This document shows positions 7,294-17,126 of a stretch of DNA of 64,000 nucleotides, in pieces. Under the pieces are notes generated by a model that made no database searches, was not told the DNA's origin, and saw only the letters and a program-made list of their open reading frames with translations. Origin of the DNA: Bacteroidales bacterium (GTDB lineage Bacteria > Bacteroidota > Bacteroidia > Bacteroidales > UBA932); assembly GCA_017550655.1 (NCBI GenBank), contig JAFZOK010000018.1, positions 124,001 to 188,000 of the forward strand, read 5' to 3'. The first letter of the stretch is position 1, and the number at the start of each line of letters is the position of its first letter. Both the position numbers and the translations under genes were made by a program.

Positions 7294-10200
7294 TTAATAC
7301 TCGTCCCAGCTCTTGATCTGGACCTGGTCTATGTCCAGGTTGCAGAACGCGTTTATGAATGCGCTTGCCAGGCGGGTGTTGGTCAGAAGCTGGATGTTGA
7401 AGTCAACCGCCGCCCTGCGGACCTTGTAGCCGTTGTCGAGCTCTGTCTTGGTAAGGTTCTTAGGGATGTTGACCACCATATCTATCTTCTTCTGGCGTAT
7501 CAGGTCCATTGCCTGCGGAGCCTTTCCCTTCTCGCTCGGCCAGTAAACCAGGGTTGTCTGTATGTTGTTGTCTTTAAGGTATCTGTAAGTTCCTCCGGTA
7601 GCGTAGAGCCTGTATCCCTTGCGGCTTAGCTTCTGGCAGGCTTCAAGCATCTCCGCCTTTTCCTTGCCGTCTCCGGTAGAAAGGAGGATGCCTTTGGATG
7701 GAATGCTGTATCCCACGCTGAGCATTGACTTGAGAACTGTTTCGGAAGTGTCGTCGCCGATGCATCCTACTTCTCCCGTGGAAGCCATGTCAACTCCCAG
7801 TACAGGGTCTGCCTTCAGCAGTCTTGAGAAGGAGAACTGAGGGGCCTTGATTCCCACATAATCAAGGTCGAAAGCGCTCTTGTCAGGAGTCTTGAACTTT
7901 TCTCCTGTCATTACCTTTGTTGCAAGCTCTATAAAGTTAATTTTCAGCACCTTGCTGACAAACGGGAAGCTTCTGGAAGCCCTCAGGTTGCACTCTATGA
8001 CAAGGATGTCGTTGTCCTTTGCCATGAACTGGATGTTGAACGGGCCGCTGATTTTAAGCTCTCTGGCAATGGTCCTGGAAATTTTCTTGAGCCTTCTTAC
8101 TGTTTCCACGTAAAGTTTCTGTGGAGGGAACTGGATTGTCGCGTCTCCCGAGTGGACTCCGGCAAATTCTATGTGCTCACTGATGGCGTAGGCAACTATC
8201 TCACCGTCCTTGGCCACGGCGTCAAACTCTATCTCCTTGGCATGCTGGATGAATTCGCTCACTACCACAGGATGCTTTTTTGAAACGTCTGCAGCCAGCT
8301 GGAGGAACTGCTTGAGTTCGTGGTTGTTGGAACATACGTTCATAGCGGCGCCGCTGAGAACGTAGGACGGCCTTACAAGAACCGGGTAGCCAACTTTGTC
8401 CACAAAGGCGTGGATGTCGTCCAGGGTGGTAAGCTCGCTCCAGCGTGGCTGGTTGATTCCCAGACGGTCCAGCATCGCGGAGAACTTGTGGCGGTCCTCA
8501 GCATTGTCTATGGATAGGGCGGAGGTTCCCAGAATCCTCACGTTAGCATCGTTGAGCCTCATTGCCAGATTGTTAGGAATCTGGCCTCCCACGCTTACCA
8601 CAACTCCGTAAGGTGATTCCATCTCGAAAATGTCCATTACCCTCTCGTATGTAAGCTCGTCAAAATAGAGGCGGTCGCACATATCGTAGTCTGTGGAAAC
8701 GGTTTCCGGATTATAGTTGATCATCACTCCTCTCCAGCCGCACTTGCGCAGGGTGCTAAGGCAGTTGACGCTGCACCAGTCGAATTCCACGGAACTTCCA
8801 ATGCGGTAGGCTCCGCTTCCCAATACTATAATGGACTTGTGGTCTTTCTCGTAGTTTATGTCGTTGGCGGTTCCGTTGTATGTCAGGTAAAGGTAGTTGG
8901 TTTTGGCCGGGAATTCGGCTGCCAGTGTGTCTATCTGCTTGACTACCGGGATAATACCCAGAGACTTGCGGTACTCGCGGACCTTGATTGCGTAGCTGTC
9001 AGGATCAGTCTTGCCCTTGAGCACGAGCCTTCCGATCTGGAAGTCCGAAAAGCCGCTGGCCTTTGCCCGTTTCATCGTTTCGGAGTCGATATCCCTAAGG
9101 TCCTTCAGACGGGAGAGATCCTTTCCGATCAGATGGATGTTGTAGAGTTTCTGGAGGAACCACTTGTCTATCTTGGTGGCATCGTGGATCCTGTCTACGG
9201 TGTAGCCCGCCTCAAAAGCCTTGGCTATGACAAAGATACGGCTGTCTGTAGGTTCCTTGAGCTCCTTCTCTATGTCGTCCACCTTCATCTCCTTGTTGCC
9301 CACGAAACCGTGCGCTCCGCGCCCGATCATCCTGAGGCCTTTCTGGATTACCTCCTCAAAGCTTCTTCCTATGGCCATGACTTCTCCCACACTCTTCATG
9401 CTGCTGCCTATCAGGCGGCTGACTCCGTGGAACTTGCTCAGGTCCCAGCGCGGGATCTTGCAGACTATGTAGTCAAGTGCCGGCTCAAAGAAGGCCGGTG
9501 TGGTCTTCGTCACTGAATTCTTTAGGTCGAACAACCCGTAGCCCAGTCCTAGCTTGGCGGCCACAAAAGCAAGCGGATAACCGGTGGCCTTGGATGCCAG
9601 GGCGGAAGAGCGGCTGAGGCGCGCGTTAACTTCAATCACCCTATAGTCTTCACTCTCAGGGTCAAAGGCATATTGCACGTTGCATTCTCCAACAATCCCT
9701 ATATGCCTGACTATCTTTATGGAAAGCTCCCTGAGGAGGAAGTATTCGTGATTTGTAAGCGTCTGGCTTGGAGCCACCACGATGCTCTCTCCGGTATGGA
9801 TACCCAGAGGGTCGAAGTTCTCCATGTTGCAGACAGTTATGCAGTTGTCGAAGCGGTCTCTGACCACCTCGTATTCTATTTCTTTCCAGCCCTTCAGCGA
9901 TTTTTCCACCAGTACCTGCGGGGAGAAGGTGAAAGCTTTTGCGGTGAGTTTCTTGAGTTCAGAGTCATTGCTGCAGAAGCCGCTGCCAAGCCCTCCCAGG
10001 GCGTAAGCTGCGCGCACAATCACAGGATATCCCAGCTGATTGGCGGCTTTAAGAGCATCTTCCGTGTTTTCCACGGCGTGGCTCTTTATGGTCTTCACGG
10101 ATATCTCGTCCAGCTTTTTGACGAACAGTTCCCTGTCCTCGGTGTCCATTATGGCCTGGATAGGGGTTCCCAGTACCTGTACCTTGTATTTTTCCAGAAT

Positions 10201-10509
10201 TCCGAGGCGGTAGAGTTCCACACCGCAGTTAAGGGCCGTCTGGCCTCCGAATGACAGAAGAATGCCCTGGGGCTTTTCTTTCTGAATGACCTTCTCCACA
10301 AAATACGGGGTAACCGGCAGGAAGTATATTTTGTCCGCGATGCCTTCCGATGTCTGCACGGTGGCGATGTTAGGGTTGATGAGCACTGTCTTGATATGCT
10401 CTTCCTTCATCGCCTTGAGAGCCTGGGAACCGGAGTAGTCGAATTCTCCGGCCTCGCCGATTTTAAGAGCGCCGGAACCCAGTATGAGGACTTTCTTTAT
10501 AGACTTCAT
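7294..10509 (-). CDS. carB: Carbamoyl-phosphate synthase large subunit
   Basis: 1071 residues, the standard length. The protein has two homologous ATP-grasp halves (about residues 1-400 and 550-930), an oligomerisation region between them, and a C-terminal MGS-like allosteric domain (from about 940, with STGDGKEKAEML and YATGGTYRYL). It makes carbamoyl phosphate from bicarbonate, two ATP and ammonia channelled from CarA, for pyrimidines and arginine. The start codon directly abuts the carA stop, so the two subunits are co-translated. All expected domains appear intact. Confidence 0.97.
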   Translation of the reverse strand: MKSIKKVLILGSGALKIGEAGEFDYSGSQALKAMKEEHIKTVLINPNIATVQTSEGIADKIYFLPVTPYFVEKVIQKEKPQGILLSFGGQTALNCGVELYRLGILEKYKVQVLGTPIQAIMDTEDRELFVKKLDEISVKTIKSHAVENTEDALKAANQLGYPVIVRAAYALGGLGSGFCSNDSELKKLTAKAFTFSPQVLVEKSLKGWKEIEYEVVRDRFDNCITVCNMENFDPLGIHTGESIVVAPSQTLTNHEYFLLRELSIKIVRHIGIVGECNVQYAFDPESEDYRVIEVNARLSRSSALASKATGYPLAFVAAKLGLGYGLFDLKNSVTKTTPAFFEPALDYIVCKIPRWDLSKFHGVSRLIGSSMKSVGEVMAIGRSFEEVIQKGLRMIGRGAHGFVGNKEMKVDDIEKELKEPTDSRIFVIAKAFEAGYTVDRIHDATKIDKWFLQKLYNIHLIGKDLSRLKDLRDIDSETMKRAKASGFSDFQIGRLVLKGKTDPDSYAIKVREYRKSLGIIPVVKQIDTLAAEFPAKTNYLYLTYNGTANDINYEKDHKSIIVLGSGAYRIGSSVEFDWCSVNCLSTLRKCGWRGVMINYNPETVSTDYDMCDRLYFDELTYERVMDIFEMESPYGVVVSVGGQIPNNLAMRLNDANVRILGTSALSIDNAEDRHKFSAMLDRLGINQPRWSELTTLDDIHAFVDKVGYPVLVRPSYVLSGAAMNVCSNNHELKQFLQLAADVSKKHPVVVSEFIQHAKEIEFDAVAKDGEIVAYAISEHIEFAGVHSGDATIQFPPQKLYVETVRRLKKISRTIARELKISGPFNIQFMAKDNDILVIECNLRASRSFPFVSKVLKINFIELATKVMTGEKFKTPDKSAFDLDYVGIKAPQFSFSRLLKADPVLGVDMASTGEVGCIGDDTSETVLKSMLSVGYSIPSKGILLSTGDGKEKAEMLEACQKLSRKGYRLYATGGTYRYLKDNNIQTTLVYWPSEKGKAPQAMDLIRQKKIDMVVNIPKNLTKTELDNGYKVRRAAVDFNIQLLTNTRLASAFINAFCNLDIDQVQIKSWDEY

Positions 10510-11586
10510 TTACAGGAGGTTTATGAACTGGTCAAACAAAAATTCAGTGTCGGTGGGGCCGCTTGTGGCCTCAGGGTGGAACTGGGCGGAGAAGAACGGC
10601 TTCCTCTTGTGGCGAATGCCCTCGTTGGTGCCGTCGTTCATGTTCACGAACAGCGGTTCCCAGTCCTTGTCCAGCGTGCTGTCGTCCACAGCGAATCCGT
10701 GGTTCTGGCTGGTTACAAAGCAGCAGTCCGTTCCAAGCATCCTTACCGGCTGGTTGTGGCTGCGGTGTCCGTATTTGAGCTTGTAGGTCTTTGCTCCGGC
10801 GGCCCTGGCCATCAGCTGGTTGCCCATACAGATGCCGAAGATTGGCTTGTCGCCTTTCATCGCGACCTTCAGATGATCCACTGCCTTGGTGCACAGCTCC
10901 GGGTTTCCCGGGCCGTTGGATATGAACAGGCCGTCCCACTCCAGCAGGTTGAAGTCGTAGTCCCAAGGAACCCTAATCACTTCCACGTTCCTGTTTATCA
11001 GGCATCTGAGTATGTTGTTCTTAACTCCGCAATCCACGAGTACCACCCGTTTGGTCCCATGGCCGTAAACTGTCACGTCCTTGCAGGAAACTATATCGAC
11101 CTGATTGTCCAGGTTAGGGTCTGCGACAGGGCCCTTCTTGCGGCTTCCCGCAGGCACTATCCTTCCCAGCATCGCTCCATTCTCCCTCAGTACCTTGGTA
11201 AGTTCCCTGGTATCAACCCCGTAGATTCCAGGAACCTTGTGGCTTTTCATCCACTGGTCCAGGCTTTGGGCGGAATCCCAGTGGCTATAGTTCTCCGAAT
11301 AGCAGGAAATCACCAGCCCCCTTACGTGTATCTTGTCCGATTCAAAAACCTTGGATATTCCAAATTCGTCCACCCGGTCTTCAGGTACACCATAGTTTCC
11401 GATAATGGGGTAGGTTATGCAGAGTATCTGCCCGGAATAAGACGGATCCGTGAGGCTTTCGGGGTATCCCACCATAGCGGTGTTGAATACCACTTCTCCC
11501 TCAGCACTCTTCTGATACCCAAAAGAATAGCCCTGAAATTCAAGGCCATTCTCCAATACAAGTTTTATTCTGTTGTCTGATTTCAT
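10510..11586 (-). CDS. carA: Carbamoyl-phosphate synthase small (glutaminase) subunit
   Basis: 358 residues: an N-terminal CPSase small-chain domain followed by a class I glutamine amidotransferase domain. The nucleophile elbow is FGICMGNQL, where Cys is retained and the usual His after Gly is Asn. HPEATSGPTDTE near the end supplies the catalytic His and Glu. It hydrolyses glutamine and feeds ammonia to CarB, whose gene follows with no spacer. The C69 dipeptidase gene is 30 bases upstream on the same strand. Confidence 0.96.
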   Translation of the reverse strand: MKSDNRIKLVLENGLEFQGYSFGYQKSAEGEVVFNTAMVGYPESLTDPSYSGQILCITYPIIGNYGVPEDRVDEFGISKVFESDKIHVRGLVISCYSENYSHWDSAQSLDQWMKSHKVPGIYGVDTRELTKVLRENGAMLGRIVPAGSRKKGPVADPNLDNQVDIVSCKDVTVYGHGTKRVVLVDCGVKNNILRCLINRNVEVIRVPWDYDFNLLEWDGLFISNGPGNPELCTKAVDHLKVAMKGDKPIFGICMGNQLMARAAGAKTYKLKYGHRSHNQPVRMLGTDCCFVTSQNHGFAVDDSTLDKDWEPLFVNMNDGTNEGIRHKRKPFFSAQFHPEATSGPTDTEFLFDQFINLL

Positions 11587-11616
11587 CGCAGATGAGTGTC
11601 TTTTCGGGCTTCAAAG

Positions 11617-13251
11617 TTACAAACTTCTTGCGAAAATGCTCCAGAATTCCTCCCTGAGTTCTTCCCAGGTTCTCTGTTCGGAGGCGCTCAGACGGCTGCA
11701 ATATCCGTTGAGAAGTTCAACGGCTTCATCCTTCTTTCCAGCCTTGATTAGTTCCACCGCCTTCTTTTCCAGTTCAGGGGCGTCTTCAAATATCATCCTG
11801 TCGTACTCCGAGAGGGCTTTCCTGATCTTTCCCTTGGTCCTGTCCCATCCGATTGTGGCCACCCTGTTGGTTTCCCTGAAACGCCAGATTGCGGCATCCT
11901 TGCGGTAGCGTTTCTGGCCGCACACGTCAAAGCCTTTAGGAAGTTCCGTCTGGCCTGCGTAGATTGGCACTCTAGGAGTCTGGGCAGGATTGTCAAAGGC
12001 AAAGTATGCCACTCCACCCACCTCGTCCGGAAGCCAGCTGCGGAGCTTGATTATCTCTGAGTATGAGCACTGTATTACCGCTATTGTCCTGATTCTCGGG
12101 GCGCATCCCGGCTTCAGCTGGTTAAGCAGCGTGCGGGTGTCGTTAGTCATGAATGTGCTGATAGGGGCGGTGGTGTCAGTTACAGTCACCATCTCTCCGT
12201 CTGCATTCCTGACTCTTCTCTTGACTTCTATCTTAAGGTCCTTAACCTGGTCAAAATCAGTTCCGTCGTAGGTTTCCCTATACAACTCGAACATCCTCTG
12301 CGCGCTTATCTTCTCATCCGGCTTTACGGAGAAAGGCATTTCCTCGTCCTCGAACTTGAGTCCAAGGCTCGGTGCCACAGCGTTCAGCACAAAGTACTCC
12401 CTGTAATAGAAGTTCTTGGGATATGTTGTCACCATCGGCCAGAACTTGAATGGAGACTTTCCGTCCCACAGCCCCAGTTCCCTGCACCTTTCCCTGAGGT
12501 CAGAGCCGTACATGAAGCTGTCAGGATCCTTGAAGTCTATCACTCCAATTTTCGGCACGTTGGCGCTTATGCTCACGTGGTCGTCCGGGATTCTCTGAGC
12601 GGCCCACAGCGCTCCAGGCTTCTTTCCGCTCTTTCCGCTTCCGTATATTTCAAACAGCCAGGCTTCCTTCTTGTCTATCACGGTCAGGGATTCTCCCCAG
12701 TCTCCGTAGCCGTATTCCTCTGCAAGTCTTCCCATTAGCTTGATGGCATCACGTGCAGTGGAGCATCTCTGCAGAGCTATCCTTTCCAGTTCCTCTATCT
12801 GGAACAGGCCTTCCTTGTTCACCAGCTCCCGCTTCCCTTCAGTGGTGGTTTCTCCCATCGCCAGCTGCTTTTCGTTCATGCACGGATAGGCCACATTCAG
12901 GAACCGGAACGTTTCTCCTTCCGGTGCCGGAATATAACCTTTAACCTCCGTATTTCTAAGGTCGTAAGGCTCTTCCGTGTGCAGAAGCCCCCAGCGTATC
13001 TCGTCCTGTCCTCCGGCTAACACCTTCCCCGGCTCCATTGTTACCCAAGTCCTGTAGTTGGCGTCGCAGGTATGGGATGTCATCACGCTTCCGTCATCGG
13101 ATGCTCCACGTCCAACAATAATGGATGTGCAGCTTTCCTTTGCCGGCTCATCCTCAGGAAGATATGGAACAACTTGCGCAAAAGTGCATACAGAACTTGA
13201 AAGAAACAGCACGGCAATAGCCATCGCCGATGAAAAAAGAAACCTTCTCAT
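11617..13251 (-). CDS. C69-family dipeptidase, exported
   Basis: 544 residues with an N-terminal signal peptide (hydrophobic stretch at about residues 5-25, then a TFAQ cleavage-like site). The motif CTSIIVGRGAS (Cys near residue 41) is the N-terminal-nucleophile region of peptidase family C69 (PepDA type), in which the cysteine becomes catalytic after processing. Such enzymes in Bacteroidales are secreted or periplasmic and cut di- and short peptides. The gene heads the dipeptidase-carA-carB-antiporter run and has a consensus-like promoter upstream. Confidence 0.87.
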   Translation of the reverse strand: MRRFLFSSAMAIAVLFLSSSVCTFAQVVPYLPEDEPAKESCTSIIVGRGASDDGSVMTSHTCDANYRTWVTMEPGKVLAGGQDEIRWGLLHTEEPYDLRNTEVKGYIPAPEGETFRFLNVAYPCMNEKQLAMGETTTEGKRELVNKEGLFQIEELERIALQRCSTARDAIKLMGRLAEEYGYGDWGESLTVIDKKEAWLFEIYGSGKSGKKPGALWAAQRIPDDHVSISANVPKIGVIDFKDPDSFMYGSDLRERCRELGLWDGKSPFKFWPMVTTYPKNFYYREYFVLNAVAPSLGLKFEDEEMPFSVKPDEKISAQRMFELYRETYDGTDFDQVKDLKIEVKRRVRNADGEMVTVTDTTAPISTFMTNDTRTLLNQLKPGCAPRIRTIAVIQCSYSEIIKLRSWLPDEVGGVAYFAFDNPAQTPRVPIYAGQTELPKGFDVCGQKRYRKDAAIWRFRETNRVATIGWDRTKGKIRKALSEYDRMIFEDAPELEKKAVELIKAGKKDEAVELLNGYCSRLSASEQRTWEELREEFWSIFARSL

Positions 13252-13273
13252 AAAACCTTATTATTTGTTTCAA

Positions 13274-13304
13274 CAAATATAACAACCTCCCTCTTAATAT
13301 GAAA
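13274..13304 (-). promoter_or_regulatory. Promoter of the C69 dipeptidase gene
   Basis: Minus-strand TATATTTG (13274-13281) matches the Bacteroidetes -7 box. TTTC (13301-13304) lies 19 bases upstream, one base off the -33 TTTG. The -7 box is about 23 bases before the ATG. Confidence 0.55.
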
Positions 13305-13355
13305 ATGGAGTTTTCTTTATAACTTTACGGGAAGTTAACCAGTTCCGCTCCTGAG

Positions 13356-15017
13356 ATGGGTGTTAAATCCAAGATACTTGTATGGCTTGCCGCAGTGGCG
13401 GGAGTTGCTGTCTTGTTGTTCTATGTCATTGACAATAATGCAGATACTATCCTTTCCGGGATCGCGAACCGTGTAATCAAGAAGCATTTTAACGATTCTT
13501 CTTCCGTCAGCCTCAATTACTCCAGTATAGATATCAGCCTGGCTTCGGGGAGGCTGGAAGTCAAGGATGTAGGGTTCAGCTATCCGCAAAAGGGGATTTC
13601 CGGTTCTGTAAAAAGCATTGAGGCCGGACCTGTTAAGCTCTGGCGAATCTGGAAGGACAAGCAGGCTAAACTGGATTATCTCACGATAAAAAATCCGGAG
13701 ATAACAGTTCATCTTCAGCCGGCCGATACCGTGGCTGTCCCCGATGAAGAAGGCGGCATCGTGAAATATATCAGGAATATAGGGGTAAAGAAGGTTTCCG
13801 TTACCGATGGATCTGTTTTATTGAGGAGGAAGGATAGCAAGCTGACTCTCTCCGCCCGGGATATTGGCCTATCCGTATTTGACATTTCCTATGGTCTGGA
13901 GGACAAGAAGTTGACTTATTGCGACTCTCTCTATGAAATCTCCGCATCCAGGTTTGCCTATGTTTCTGCCGACAGCCTGTACCGTCTTGATGCGGACAGT
14001 CTGGGGACCAGAAATTCAGAAGGGGTGGCAATAAAGGGCATTCACGGAAGAAATACCGTTCACAAGACACATCTTGCCGCAGCCAGGGGCAAGGTTCCTG
14101 TAACCTGGTCTGACTTCAGTGCCAGGAAATTACACACTTCGCCCGTCAATATTGTCCGCACCGTTCTGCAGAAAAGCATATTGATAGACAGCGTCTTCAT
14201 AGAAGGAGACAAGCTTACATCCTATCGCGATGCAAGGTATTTGCCAAAGAAGGCATTCCCTATGCCACAGGAGTCTATCCTGAAAATCCCGATTCCTGTC
14301 CGTATCGGAACAATTGACATCAGGCTGACATATTACAATATGGAGGTCAAGCGTCCGCAAGGTTCTGCCGGATTGCTCAGTCTCCACGACATGGGCCTTA
14401 AAATCAGTAACTTCTCCAACGAGCCGGATCATACTATTATTTTCCATATCACTCCGCGAATGGGTAAGGCTGGGCACGGACTGGCCACTCTCCACATGAA
14501 AAACGACAGCAATTCGTCCTTTACCTTCATCGGGAGTGTGAAGAATGTCAATATCAGCGATTTCGGCAGCCTCCTTACGCCTCTTTTCGGAGTATCGGCA
14601 TCGGGGAACATACAGAGTCTCCAAACCTCCTTCTCGGGCAACAGGTTTTCCACTAAGGGAGACTTCTGCCTGCTGTATGACAACCTGAAACTGGAGGTAG
14701 ATCCGGAAAAGACTCCGATTGCTTTCCTTGCCAAGCACGGAAAGGCAGTCGGTCTCCTGGAGGGAGGCCTGATCCATAGGCAGAACCCGCGCAAACTCAA
14801 GAAAGAACCGTTCAAGTGCACTGTAGAGGCAACTAGAGACCCTATGAAGAACTATGGCGCATACATTGTTTCCACGCTTCTGAACGGAGTGGAACAGACC
14901 GTCCTTAACTCTCTGGCTTACAAGGAAGCGCAGAAAATGAAAAACAGGAAGAAAAACAAAAAGGAGAATGTTGTCCAGCGCATAAAGCAGAAACTGGAAA
15001 AACGAAATAATCGATGA
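13356..15017 (+). CDS. AsmA-like large envelope protein of unknown function
   Basis: 553 residues with one N-terminal membrane anchor (about residues 5-25), followed by long beta-rich sequence containing phrases typical of AsmA/DUF748-type proteins (SLNYSSIDISLASGRLEVKDVGF). The C-terminus is lysine-rich and ends in a coiled, basic tail (KMKNRKKNKKENV). Relatives in Gram-negative bacteria act in the periplasm in outer-membrane homeostasis or lipid movement, but I cannot assign a specific role here. It is divergent from the dipeptidase gene and lies 15 bases before a lipoprotein gene, with which it may form an envelope operon. Confidence 0.6.
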   Translation: MGVKSKILVWLAAVAGVAVLLFYVIDNNADTILSGIANRVIKKHFNDSSSVSLNYSSIDISLASGRLEVKDVGFSYPQKGISGSVKSIEAGPVKLWRIWKDKQAKLDYLTIKNPEITVHLQPADTVAVPDEEGGIVKYIRNIGVKKVSVTDGSVLLRRKDSKLTLSARDIGLSVFDISYGLEDKKLTYCDSLYEISASRFAYVSADSLYRLDADSLGTRNSEGVAIKGIHGRNTVHKTHLAAARGKVPVTWSDFSARKLHTSPVNIVRTVLQKSILIDSVFIEGDKLTSYRDARYLPKKAFPMPQESILKIPIPVRIGTIDIRLTYYNMEVKRPQGSAGLLSLHDMGLKISNFSNEPDHTIIFHITPRMGKAGHGLATLHMKNDSNSSFTFIGSVKNVNISDFGSLLTPLFGVSASGNIQSLQTSFSGNRFSTKGDFCLLYDNLKLEVDPEKTPIAFLAKHGKAVGLLEGGLIHRQNPRKLKKEPFKCTVEATRDPMKNYGAYIVSTLLNGVEQTVLNSLAYKEAQKMKNRKKNKKENVVQRIKQKLEKRNNR

Positions 15018-15032
15018 TATAAAACAAGTATT

Positions 15033-15830
15033 ATGAAGACAATTTATTATTCTTTGATTGGAATTGCGAGCCTCCTTATGGTGAGCGCTTGCGGTGGAGG
15101 AAACTCCGGCCAGAACACGGATCAGGAAACTGAGCAGAAGACAGAACAAAACGCTGTTGCAACGCAGCAGGCTCCTTCTCAGGAAGTTGCACAGGCAGAA
15201 GAACAGGCTCCCGCAGAAGCCGAGGCCCCAAAGGAGGAGGGAAAGGAATGGTGGAAGCACGATTTCGTCCTGACCGAGAATATGTATGTTGGAAATGTCT
15301 GTATGACCAGAACCTATGCACGCAAGGGGAACATTCTGATCGGTGTGTCAGAGGGAAGCGGGATGACAAACCTGTTTGTATGCACAGACTCCACCCGTAC
15401 TCTCTATACGATTGGCAATGAGAAGAAAACTTACATCAAGAGGAACGAGAAGACGGGATTCAACGGTGTGGATGATGCTGTATACAGGTACCTGAAGGAT
15501 CAGATGAGCAACACTGTCTTTGGCAAACAACTTAAGATCGGCGATGAGGGAACCACAGTTAGGGACACGACCATTTTCGGACGTCCTGCATACATCATAA
15601 CCAAGGAAAAGTCAGAAAAGAACGCTATTGTAGAGGTATGGGGCAAGACCATAATGCACATCGACAAGGAGAACGGCCTTCCTTATTACAAGTGGAGCAT
15701 TATGAAAAGCAAAGGCCAGCTCGCTACTGAAGGTGAAGGCAAGGCCTTTGAAGTGACTGCCTTTTCTGCAGAACCTGATTATGAGGGTCTGATCATGAGC
15801 CTAGACGGATTAACTGAAATTAAAATGTAA
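15033..15830 (+). CDS. Lipoprotein of unknown function
   Basis: 265 residues. A lipoprotein signal peptide ends in the lipobox VSAC (Cys at residue 20). It is followed by GGG and a low-complexity Gln/Glu/Ala/Pro linker to about residue 70, then a folded domain of about 190 residues beginning near EWWKHDF. The linker suggests the domain stands off from the membrane. The middle region alternates short strands in a way reminiscent of LolA/DUF4412-like lipoprotein-binding folds, but this is not secure. The next gene follows after 4 bases. Confidence 0.75.
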   Translation: MKTIYYSLIGIASLLMVSACGGGNSGQNTDQETEQKTEQNAVATQQAPSQEVAQAEEQAPAEAEAPKEEGKEWWKHDFVLTENMYVGNVCMTRTYARKGNILIGVSEGSGMTNLFVCTDSTRTLYTIGNEKKTYIKRNEKTGFNGVDDAVYRYLKDQMSNTVFGKQLKIGDEGTTVRDTTIFGRPAYIITKEKSEKNAIVEVWGKTIMHIDKENGLPYYKWSIMKSKGQLATEGEGKAFEVTAFSAEPDYEGLIMSLDGLTEIKM

Positions 15831-15834
15831 TACT

Positions 15835-16272
15835 ATGAAATACAGATTTTTAATAGTTTTGCTGCTCGTTATGGGCGCAAGTATGGTGTTTATGAGTATG
15901 GACGGCAAGAAACTCAAGCTTAAGGGAACCAAGTGGCAGTATGTGGAGAAAATGTTTGTGGCCGATGCCGGAACAGAGACCACTACCTACACCCTGGAAT
16001 TCACTACAGACAAGGATGTTGTCAAGACACGCAGAACATATATGCCGCCGCATCCGGCAATGTATATGGATGCAAACGGAGAAGTTCCGACCCAGCCAGG
16101 CTGGGAGTCCAGCAGTACTAAAAAGGGAACTTACCGTGTCAAGCGTAATGTGGTGACAATCACGCTTGAAGACGGATCTACGGAAATATTTGACTATAGT
16201 GAGGGAAATCTTGTACCCTTGCGCAAAAGTCTGAGAGTGGAGAATATGGTTTTCAGTCCTTGCCAGGAGTGA
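15835..16272 (+). CDS. Small exported protein, lipocalin-like fold suspected
   Basis: 145 residues with an N-terminal hydrophobic segment (residues 4-22) but no cysteine for lipidation there. The mature part alternates beta strands (GTKWQYVEKM, TYTLEFTTDKDV, GTYRVKRNVVTITL), in the pattern of small lipocalin-like proteins common in Bacteroidetes. It lies 4 bases behind the lipoprotein gene and its stop is one base from the stop of the convergent DUF2752 gene. Function unknown. Confidence 0.6.
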   Translation: MKYRFLIVLLLVMGASMVFMSMDGKKLKLKGTKWQYVEKMFVADAGTETTTYTLEFTTDKDVVKTRRTYMPPHPAMYMDANGEVPTQPGWESSSTKKGTYRVKRNVVTITLEDGSTEIFDYSEGNLVPLRKSLRVENMVFSPCQE

Positions 16273-16273
16273 T

Positions 16274-16675
16274 TCAAATCCCTAGCAGATTTCTTACAAC
16301 CCACCAGACAAGGTAAACCGCTATATAGGACATAAGCGTGTATTTGCTTGTGGCAAAGTTATATAGGGAGACGGTTAGCCTGGATGGGTTCGGCTTGTTT
16401 ATCATCAGTGTAGCGTAGGCTGTTACCAGAAGAAAAGGTATCGCGATTATAAAGAACAGGTTATAGGACACGGCCTCTGCGATCCGTCCGTGCAGGAAAG
16501 CGTGCAATGCTCTCTGCCCTCCGCATGACGGGCATTGCCAGCCTGTCAGAAGCTTCATCGGACATTTGGGTGCTATATCGGATTCCAGCGGGTTAACGCA
16601 ATAATAAAATACCCCTGCCGCCACTATTGCGGCAGGGATTATCCACATCCATATCTTCCGGATTTTCCGGGCCAT
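16274..16675 (-). CDS. DUF2752 membrane protein
   Basis: 133 residues with about three membrane spans. The DUF2752 signature is visible as CPMKLLTGWQCPSCGGQRA, with two short Cys-containing turns, followed by a helix with HAFLHG. Function is unknown for the family, but in Bacteroidetes it usually sits next to a CD225/TM2-like protein, as here, 8 bases downstream of one on the same strand. Confidence 0.8.
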   Translation of the reverse strand: MARKIRKIWMWIIPAAIVAAGVFYYCVNPLESDIAPKCPMKLLTGWQCPSCGGQRALHAFLHGRIAEAVSYNLFFIIAIPFLLVTAYATLMINKPNPSRLTVSLYNFATSKYTLMSYIAVYLVWWVVRNLLGI

Positions 16676-16683
16676 AAGGTCCG

Positions 16684-17085
16684 TTAATAAATATCCAGGT
16701 AATCGGTAAGGCCGGTGCTGATTCCCTTAGCTGCAGCCAATAACACGATAACGATATATATAATGAAGAAGAGTAAACCTATTGAAGCGGATACAATTGC
16801 CCAGGTTCCCGCTTTCCTGGCGGCATCCTTTGATTCCAAATAGCGGCCGCTGTACCACAATGAATCTACCTTTGATGCATATACTATGGATACAATTCCA
16901 AACGGAAGGCAGCATAGAATAGTGGTTAATATACCCCATACCAGGTTGTTGGATGGTTTTGGATATGGCGGCATCTGATTCTGGTTAGGCTGCTGGTATC
17001 CGTATGGATTCTGGTATGGCTGCTGATACTGGTTCTGGTTGTAGTAGCCGTTCTGGTTCTGGTTCTGGTCGTTGATTACTTCCAT
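16684..17085 (-). CDS. CD225/dispanin-like small membrane protein
   Basis: 133 residues. The first 45 residues are low-complexity Asn/Gln/Tyr/Pro, predicted disordered. Two membrane helices follow: NLVWGILTTILCCLPFGIVSIVY-type (given in part) and a second near residues 95-120. The loop between them (AARKAGTWAIVSASIG) is typical of CD225/dispanin-fold bacterial proteins. It precedes the DUF2752 gene by 8 bases, a pairing seen often in the phylum. Function unknown. Confidence 0.75.
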   Translation of the reverse strand: MEVINDQNQNQNGYYNQNQYQQPYQNPYGYQQPNQNQMPPYPKPSNNLVWGILTTILCCLPFGIVSIVYASKVDSLWYSGRYLESKDAARKAGTWAIVSASIGLLFFIIYIVIVLLAAAKGISTGLTDYLDIY

Positions 17086-17126
17086 GGCAATTGTTGTTTG
17101 AGGTTGTAAAGATATAAATAATATCT

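Noticed and set aside
8839-10254. Long plus-strand ORFs opposite carB
   Set aside because: They mirror the codon pattern of carB and carry no recognisable domain; antisense shadows.
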